Translations under genes and position numbers: made by a program
Source of the DNA: Burkholderiaceae bacterium
GTDB lineage: Bacteria; Pseudomonadota; Gammaproteobacteria; Burkholderiales; Burkholderiaceae_C
Reading direction: 5' to 3'
NCBI GenBank assembly: GCA_024235955.1
Contig: JACKLJ010000001.1
Span: 1,287,501 to 1,351,500, forward strand
Length of the DNA: 64,000 bases
Part shown: piece after piece, positions 58,696 to 64,000 of the stretch
Numbering within the stretch: the stretch's first letter is position 1
Layout of the letters: every line of letters begins with the position of its first letter
Notes under the pieces: generated by a model
What the model was told of the DNA's origin: nothing
What the model saw: only the letters and a program-made list of their open reading frames with translations
The model's database searches: none

Positions 58696-59610
58696 TCAGG
58701 CGTGGGGCGGCGTGGGCGGCAGCGAGCTGCTGACGATGGCCGCCGCCGCCGCGCGGGTTTCCACGCCCAGCTTCTCGAAGATATGTTCCAGGTGCTTGTT
58801 GACGGTGCGCGGGCTCATGCCCAGGATGTCGGCGATGTCGCGGTTGGTCTTGCCCTTGGCCAGCCAGGCCAGCACCTCGGTCTCGCGCGGCGTCAGCGCC
58901 GCGTCGCGCAGGCGCTGCTGGGTGGAGGTTTCGGCCACGGTGCGCAGCGCCAGCATGGCCTCGCCCAGGCCGGCGCGCCCCAGGTACTGGGCCTGCAGCT
59001 CGCCGCCGCCGGGCATCGGCCGGGCCGAGCTGCCTTGCGCCACGGCCTCGCTCAGCCAGTCGCGCCAGACGGCGTCGGCGCTACCGGCGGGGCCGAGCGC
59101 CTCGGCCAGCCAGCGGGCGGCCTGCGGGGAGCGCCAGGCCACGCGGCCCTGGCGGTCGACCAGCACGATGCCCATGCCCACCACATCCACGGCCTCGCGC
59201 GCCAGCCGGCCCACCTGGGCGTTGTGCACGTGCGTGGCCAGGCGGGCCAGCACCTCGGGCACTTTGAGCGGCTTGACCACGTAGTCCACCCCGCCGCTGG
59301 CGAAGCCCTGGACGATCTGCTCGGTCTCGGACAGGCCGGTCATGAAGATCACCGGCACGTGGGCCCACGAGGGTTCCGCCTTGATGCGCCGGCACAGCGC
59401 GAAGCCGTCTTCGCCGGGCATCACGCAGTCCAGCAGCACGGCGTCGGGCACGGCCATCTCGAAGCGCTGCCAGGCTTCGGCGGCGCTGCGCGCCACCAGC
59501 ACGGTGTAGCCTTCCTGGCTCAGGGCGTCGCACAACAGGCCGAGGGTTTCGGGGGCGTCGTCGACCACGAGGACGACGCCGGGCAGGGCGGAGGGGGTCT
59601 CAGGGTTCAT
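58696..59610 (-). CDS. LuxR-type response regulator (partner of NCS1-kinase 2)
   Basis: A 304-residue regulator with the same plan as the one at 54-55 kb: receiver (~10-130, phospho-Asp 61 in DAVLLDCVMPG, Thr in IFMTGLS, Lys in VVKPLK), a PAS-like middle and a LuxR helix-turn-helix (~235-295, LTPRETEVLAWLAKGKTNRD). The ATG lies inside the end of the kinase 2 gene (11-base overlap). The DNA-recognition helices of the two regulators are similar (SPATVKKHLERIF versus SPRTVNKHLEHIF), so they may share targets. Confidence 0.92.
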   Translation of the reverse strand: MNPETPSALPGVVLVVDDAPETLGLLCDALSQEGYTVLVARSAAEAWQRFEMAVPDAVLLDCVMPGEDGFALCRRIKAEPSWAHVPVIFMTGLSETEQIVQGFASGGVDYVVKPLKVPEVLARLATHVHNAQVGRLAREAVDVVGMGIVLVDRQGRVAWRSPQAARWLAEALGPAGSADAVWRDWLSEAVAQGSSARPMPGGGELQAQYLGRAGLGEAMLALRTVAETSTQQRLRDAALTPRETEVLAWLAKGKTNRDIADILGMSPRTVNKHLEHIFEKLGVETRAAAAAIVSSSLPPTPPHA

Positions 59611-62600
59611 CGCTAGCAGGCTCCTCCGCTGCGCCCACGGTCCGCAGGGCTTCGAGGAAGGCGTTGAAATCGTAACGTTCGGCATGCCGGGCCAGGGCCT
59701 TCAGCGTGGTCTGCAACTGCGGCTGGGTCAGCATGGCGGCCTCGATCAGCTGGCGCACGCCGCTGGCGTTGCCCAGCCGGGCGAGCTGTGACAGGTCCTG
59801 GTACAGCTCCGGCGGTAGCGGCGAGGCGTCGGCCAGGGTGGGCGCCGGCGCGGCGATCACGGGCATGCGATATTCGTGCTCGGTCCATTCGAGCGACAGC
59901 ACATGCGCCAGGGCGTCGAGCAGCTCGGAGTCGAGCACCGGCTTGCCCACGAAAGCCTGGCAGGCGGCTTCGTCCAGGTGTTCCTGCTGGTTCTCGAACA
60001 GGTCGGCCGAGACGATGACGATGGGCAGCTCCTGGGGCGTGTGGCGCTGCCGCAGCAGGCGCGCGGTTTCCCAGCCGGTGAGGTCGTCCATGCTGAGGTC
60101 CAGCAGCACCGCGTCGGGGCGCTGCTCGGCCACCACTTCCAGGCATTCGCGCCCGCTGGCGGCCTCGCGCACGGTGAAGCCCAGGGGGATCAGCCGCCCG
60201 GCCAGCAGCTGCCGGTGCACCGGCTGGTCGTCCACCACCAGCAGCGTGAGGCGCGGCCCGAGGTAGCCGCTGATGGTGCGCTCCGGCTGCGTGTGGCGGC
60301 TGGCCTGTTCGGCAGGCAAGGCGATCTCGCGCAGGTACAGGCGGGCCGAGAAGGTGCTGCCCTGGCCGGGTGCGCTGCGCAAGGTCAGCTCGCCCCCCAT
60401 CAGCACCGTCAGCATCTGGGTGATGGCCAGGCCCAGGCCGGTGCCGGTGGTGGTGGCGCGGCGCCCGGCGCTGCCGCGCTCGAACGGCATGAAGATGCGC
60501 TCCTGGTCCTGCGGCGCGATGCCGATGCCGGTGTCCTCGACGTCGAAGCGCACCACGTCGCTCTGGCAATCCACGCGCAGCGTGATGCCGCCCTGGTCGG
60601 TGAAGCGGATCGCGTTGCCCAGCAGGTTGATGAGGATCTGGCGCAGGCGCTTGGCGTCCGCGCGGACCCACGTGGGCACGCGCCCGCGCGTTTCCGTGCG
60701 GAACCACAGGCCCTTGGCTTCGGCCTGCGGGCGCACCATGCGCACGAGGGCGTCGATGAAACCGGGGAAGTGCAGCGGCACCTGCTCCAGCCGCAGGCGG
60801 CCGGCTTCGATGCGGGCCAGATCCAGCAGGCCGTCGATCAGCGCATGCATGTGCTGGCCGCTCTGCTGCATGGTGGCCACGCCTTCTCGGGCTCTGGGCG
60901 GCAACTGCTCGCTGCGCAGCAGCAACTGCGCATAGCCCAGGATGCTGGTGAGCGGGGTGCGCAGCTCATGCGCCATGCCGGCCACGTAGCGCGTCTTGGC
61001 CTGGTTGGCGTTCTCGGCGCGCTCCTTGGCGGCCTGCAGCGCGCGGTCGGTGCGCTGGTGCGCGTCGACCTCCTGCTGCAGCAGCTGGGTCTGGCGCTCT
61101 GATTCCTCGCGCGCCATGCGCCGGCTGTCGTTGGCCAGCACCACCCACCAAGCGTAGACGGCGCTCAGCATCGCCAGCAGGGAGAAGGCCTTGATGAAGG
61201 CCCACTTGAGGGAGCCGGTGCCAGCCTGCAGGCTCTCCTGCGCATACACCATGACCAGCGCAAAGGCCATCGATCCCGCCAGCAGCAGGAACATGCCCAG
61301 GTACTCGACCACGCGGAAGTTGACGCCGTGGCCCAGACGGCCGGGCAGCAGGGCTTCGACGGCCCGGCGCATCTGCACGCCGGCCCGGGCGTCGGCCGGC
61401 TTGCAGCGGTCGTGGCAGCGCGAGTCGAGCGAGCAGCACAGCGAGCAGATGGCCGCGCCGTAGGCGGGGCAGGAAGCCATGTCAGCCCGCTCGAAGCGGT
61501 TCTCGCACACCACGCATGTGAGCACGGCCTGCGGCTGGTCTTCGCGCGGGCGGGCCAGGTACCAGCGGCCGCGCGTGGCCCAGGCCAGCAGCGGCGATGC
61601 CACCATGGCCAGCAGCAGCGCGATGGCCGGGGCAAAGGCCGCGGCCCAGCGCCCCATGAAGCCCGCGTAGGCCAGACTGGCCACCAGCGCGGCCAGCCCC
61701 ATGGCGCCCAAACCGACGGGGTTGAGGTCGTACAGGTAGGCGCGGCGGAACTCCACGCCGCGCGGGCTGAGGCCGAGCGGCTTGTTGATCGCCAGGTCGG
61801 CCACCAGCGCGCCCACCCAGGCCACGGCCACGTTGCTGTAGATGCCCAGCACCTGTTCCAGCGCGCCCAGCACCCCCAGCGTCATGAGCAGGGTGGAAAT
61901 CGCCACGTTGAACACCAGCCAGACCACCCGGCCCGGGTGGCTGCGCGTGAGGCGGGCGAACACGTTGGACCAGGCCAGCGAGCCGGCGTAGGCGTTGGTG
62001 ACGTTGATCTTGACCTGCGCCAGCACCACGAACAGCACCGTGACCCACAGGGCGGCGCCGTAGTCGCCCAGCACGCGGGTGTAGGCCGACAGGTACATGT
62101 GCGTCGGGTCGGTGGCCTGGGCCGCGGTGGCGCCGAACTGCAGCGCGACGTAGGCCAGGAAGGCCCCGCCCAGCATGCGCAGCATGCCCATCACGATCCA
62201 GCCCGGCCCACCCATCAGCACGCAGAACCACCAGCGCCAGCGGTTGGCGGGCGTGCACTGGGGCATGAAGCGCAGGTAATCGACCTGCTCGCCCACCTGG
62301 ACGACCAGGGCGAAGATCACGGTGGAGGCCGCCCCGAAGGAGAGCAGGTCGAAGTCGGCGCTGCCGGAGCTGAGACCGGACAGGCCGGTCAACCCGTCCA
62401 GCATCTGCGGCTGCACCAGCGCGAACCACAGGAAAGGCAGCAGCAGCATCAGCGCCCAGACCGGCTGGGTCCAGGCCTGCAGGCGGGAGATGAAGGTGAT
62501 GCCATACAGCACCATCGGGATGATCACCAGCGCCGACAGCAGGTAGCAGGCGATCAGCGGCCAGTCGAACGCCATCTGCAGCGCCAGCGCCATGATCGCC

Positions 62601-63004
62601 GCCTCCACCGCGAAGAAGATGAAGGTGAAGGTGGCGTAGATCAACGAGGTGATGGTCGAGCCCAGGTAGCCGAAGCCGGCGCCGCGCGTGAGCAGGTCCA
62701 TGTCCAGGCCGTAGCGGGCGGCGTAGACGGAGATCGGCAGGGCCGTCAGGAAAATCACCACGCCCATCGCCAGGATGGCCCAGGCGGCGTTGGTGAAGCC
62801 GTAGTTCAGCGCGATGGCCGCGCCGATGGCTTCCAGCGCCAGAAAGGACAGGCCGCCGAACGCGGTGTTGGCCACCTGCCATTCGGTCCAGCGCCGCGCG
62901 GTGCGCGGGGTGTAACGCAGCGCGTAGTCCTCCAGGGTCTCGTCAGCGACCCAGGTGTTGTATTCGCGGCGGATGCGGAAGATCTTCTGTGGAGCGCTGA
63001 CCAT
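59600..63004 (-). CDS. Hybrid sensor kinase 2 with NCS1 permease-type sensor domain
   Basis: An 1134-residue paralogue of kinase 1 with the same order: NCS1 permease (~15-480), eight-cysteine module (497-534, identical spacing), membrane helices (~555-630), HisKA (AHELRTP, His 679), HATPase (NLLGNAIRF, GTGLGLAITQ), receiver (LTLLVVDDQPVHR, LLDLSMDDLTG) and a helical C-terminus. The ATG at 63004 (MVSAPQKIFRIRREYN) aligns with kinase 1 (RIVKIRRDYNSW). It heads a four-gene operon kinase2-RR2-kinase1-RR1 and is divergent from the second urtA-like gene. Confidence 0.92.
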   Translation of the reverse strand: MVSAPQKIFRIRREYNTWVADETLEDYALRYTPRTARRWTEWQVANTAFGGLSFLALEAIGAAIALNYGFTNAAWAILAMGVVIFLTALPISVYAARYGLDMDLLTRGAGFGYLGSTITSLIYATFTFIFFAVEAAIMALALQMAFDWPLIACYLLSALVIIPMVLYGITFISRLQAWTQPVWALMLLLPFLWFALVQPQMLDGLTGLSGLSSGSADFDLLSFGAASTVIFALVVQVGEQVDYLRFMPQCTPANRWRWWFCVLMGGPGWIVMGMLRMLGGAFLAYVALQFGATAAQATDPTHMYLSAYTRVLGDYGAALWVTVLFVVLAQVKINVTNAYAGSLAWSNVFARLTRSHPGRVVWLVFNVAISTLLMTLGVLGALEQVLGIYSNVAVAWVGALVADLAINKPLGLSPRGVEFRRAYLYDLNPVGLGAMGLAALVASLAYAGFMGRWAAAFAPAIALLLAMVASPLLAWATRGRWYLARPREDQPQAVLTCVVCENRFERADMASCPAYGAAICSLCCSLDSRCHDRCKPADARAGVQMRRAVEALLPGRLGHGVNFRVVEYLGMFLLLAGSMAFALVMVYAQESLQAGTGSLKWAFIKAFSLLAMLSAVYAWWVVLANDSRRMAREESERQTQLLQQEVDAHQRTDRALQAAKERAENANQAKTRYVAGMAHELRTPLTSILGYAQLLLRSEQLPPRAREGVATMQQSGQHMHALIDGLLDLARIEAGRLRLEQVPLHFPGFIDALVRMVRPQAEAKGLWFRTETRGRVPTWVRADAKRLRQILINLLGNAIRFTDQGGITLRVDCQSDVVRFDVEDTGIGIAPQDQERIFMPFERGSAGRRATTTGTGLGLAITQMLTVLMGGELTLRSAPGQGSTFSARLYLREIALPAEQASRHTQPERTISGYLGPRLTLLVVDDQPVHRQLLAGRLIPLGFTVREAASGRECLEVVAEQRPDAVLLDLSMDDLTGWETARLLRQRHTPQELPIVIVSADLFENQQEHLDEAACQAFVGKPVLDSELLDALAHVLSLEWTEHEYRMPVIAAPAPTLADASPLPPELYQDLSQLARLGNASGVRQLIEAAMLTQPQLQTTLKALARHAERYDFNAFLEALRTVGAAEEPASDEP

Positions 63005-63088
63005 GGCAGGCACCCCGCGCGTGCGGATGAATTGCGGACAGGTTGTAACGCAACATGCGTGCCACCGGGGGCTGCGTGGCGCCAAAGC

Positions 63089-63153
63089 GCTATTTTAAAA
63101 ATAGCTGCCTGCGCCCGCCATTCCTGGGCTGCAGGCTGATTTTTCTTTGAGTC
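63089..63153 (+). repeat. Dispersed repeat copy upstream of kinase 2
   Basis: CTATTTTAAAAATAGCTGCC then TGCGCCCGCCATTCCTGGGC and TGCAGGCTGATTT. The left CTATTTT/AAAATAG arms are perfect. It lies in the divergent promoter region. Confidence 0.85.
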
Positions 63154-63173
63154 CTGGAGTGGTGCGGTACGGC

Positions 63174-63189
63174 TACGTTAAATGACGTA
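63174..63189. promoter_or_regulatory. Inverted repeat TACGT-N6-ACGTA in the divergent promoter
   Basis: A perfect 5-base inverted repeat with a TAAATG spacer, about 115 bases before the urtA-like start and 170 bases before kinase 2. Size and symmetry fit a dimeric LuxR/FixJ-type site, so one of the two response regulators is a candidate. Not tested. Confidence 0.4.
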
Positions 63190-63290
63190 TGGGGCGGAAT
63201 CAGGAACAACCCTAACCTTCTTTCACAGCGGTCGACCCCGCTTAGCCCTCGGTTGAACGAGGCGATTCGTCCACCTTTCAGGAGTACTGC

Positions 63291-64000
63291 ATGAGCCACA
63301 AATCCTCACCCTCCGCCCCGCTTTCCTCCCTGCAGCGCCGCCGCCTGCTCCAGAGCCTTGGCGCCCTGGGCATGGCCGGCCTGCCGGGTCTGGCGGCCGC
63401 GCAGACCCCGCCGACCGCCAAGGTCAACACCACCAAGCTGGCGATCACCGACACCGAGGTCACCGTCGGCCAGCTGCACTCGGCCACCGGCACGATGGCC
63501 ATCTCCGAGACCGGCTCCATCCAGGCGGAGCAGCTCGCCATCGACCAGATCAACGCGATGGGCGGCATCCTCGGCCGCAAGATCAAGGTGATCAAGGAAG
63601 ACGGCGCCTCCGACTGGCCGACCTTCGCGGAGAAGTCCAAGAAGCTGCTGGTCAACGACCACGTGGCCTGCGTCTTCGGCTGCTGGACCAGCGCCTCGCG
63701 CAAGGCGGTGCTGCCGATCTTCGAGAAAGAGAACGGCCTGCTGTACTACCCCACCTTCTACGAAGGCCTGGAGCAGAGCAAGAACGTGATCTACACCGGC
63801 CAGGAAGCCACCCAGCAGATCCTCTGGGGCCTGGACTGGGCCAAGAAGGAAAAGAACGTCGGCAAGATCTTCCTGGTGGGTTCGGACTACATCTGGCCCC
63901 GCACCTCGATGAAGATCGCGCGCAAGCACATCGAGAACTTCCAGAAGGGCAAGGTGGTCGGCGAAGAGTACTACCCGCTGGGCAACACCAACTTCAACTC
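63291..64000 (+). CDS. Second UrtA-like ABC receptor (partial, runs off the window)
   Basis: The first 236 codons of a periplasmic receptor. A twin-arginine-like signal (LQRRRLLQSLGALGMAGLPG) ends near AAAQ; then VTVGQLHSATGTMAISETGSIQAE, CVFGCWTSASRKAVLPIFE and LYYPTFYEGLEQSKN. It is clearly related to UrtA but distinct in sequence (SATGTM for SLSGTM), as expected for the short-chain amide/urea receptor group. AGGAG lies 7-11 bases before the ATG. Probably the first gene of another transporter operon. Confidence 0.9.
   Translation, partial: MSHKSSPSAPLSSLQRRRLLQSLGALGMAGLPGLAAAQTPPTAKVNTTKLAITDTEVTVGQLHSATGTMAISETGSIQAEQLAIDQINAMGGILGRKIKVIKEDGASDWPTFAEKSKKLLVNDHVACVFGCWTSASRKAVLPIFEKENGLLYYPTFYEGLEQSKNVIYTGQEATQQILWGLDWAKKEKNVGKIFLVGSDYIWPRTSMKIARKHIENFQKGKVVGEEYYPLGNTNFN

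Noticed and set aside
55583..59284. 1233-codon plus-strand frame opposite kinase 1, and a similar one at 61328-63139
   Set aside because: Antisense shadow of the kinase genes: low-complexity Gln/His/Arg-rich translation, no ribosome site.
1..64000. tRNA, rRNA, CRISPR array, prophage or integrative element
   Set aside because: Looked for and not seen: no direct-repeat/spacer pattern, no tRNA-like cloverleaf recognised by eye, and no integrase or phage structural genes apart from the single IS481-type element.

Overview
The window is a high-GC (about two-thirds G+C), gene-dense bacterial chromosome segment. Gene families, operon architecture and a dispersed short repeat all point to a betaproteobacterium of the order Burkholderiales, most likely Comamonadaceae. 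It reads as a metabolic and nutrient-acquisition region. I see no rRNA, tRNA, CRISPR array or prophage. One intact insertion sequence is present.

1-20.9 kb: the end of a TRAP carboxylate transporter (dctP-dctQ-dctM), a cupin, a small glycan operon (mog, GT39-like glycosyltransferase, GtrA), darP divergent from pmbA, a secreted FecR-type/proline-glutamine-rich protein, then an IclR regulator divergent from a five-gene operon (SDR, flavin monooxygenase, BASS transporter, NAD-epimerase, EamA exporter) that looks like an undescribed catabolic module. rpsU-yqeY follows, then an outer-membrane protein gene split by an IS481-type element with 6-bp target duplications, and a BaiN/HI0933-type flavoprotein.

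21.0-38.6 kb: a peroxiredoxin, then an assimilatory nitrate operon on the minus strand (nrtA, ntrB, a fused double ABC ATPase, an FNT channel, a PP2C-kinase, nirB, nirD, nasA, a thioredoxin-like gene, ybiB, cobA), preceded by nasR (NIT + ANTAR). The 360 bp between nasR and nrtA contains an NtrC-type box, a sigma-54 -24/-12 promoter, two hairpins with identical AACGGC hexaloops and a 16-bp terminator that shares sequence with the second hairpin. This is a complete nitrogen-limitation plus nitrate-antitermination switch readable from sequence alone.

38.7-47.3 kb: a ModA-like binding protein, a GntR regulator and a D-glucarate/galactarate pathway (kdgD, Bug receptor, gudD, 2-oxoglutarate semialdehyde dehydrogenase, garD), with a chimeric pseudogene in the middle.

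47.3-64 kb: the urea ABC transporter urtABCDE, then two tandem, paralogous pairs of giant hybrid histidine kinases and LuxR-type response regulators. Each kinase is an NCS1-type permease fused to an eight-cysteine module, HisKA/HATPase and a receiver. They are divergent from a second urtA-like receptor that runs off the window. The inferred logic is sensing of a urea-like or other small nitrogen compound by a transporter-shaped sensor.

At least twelve copies of a roughly 50-65-bp repeat (core AGCTGCCTGCGCCCGCCA) are scattered over the window, mostly between genes, but three lie in frame inside coding sequences.
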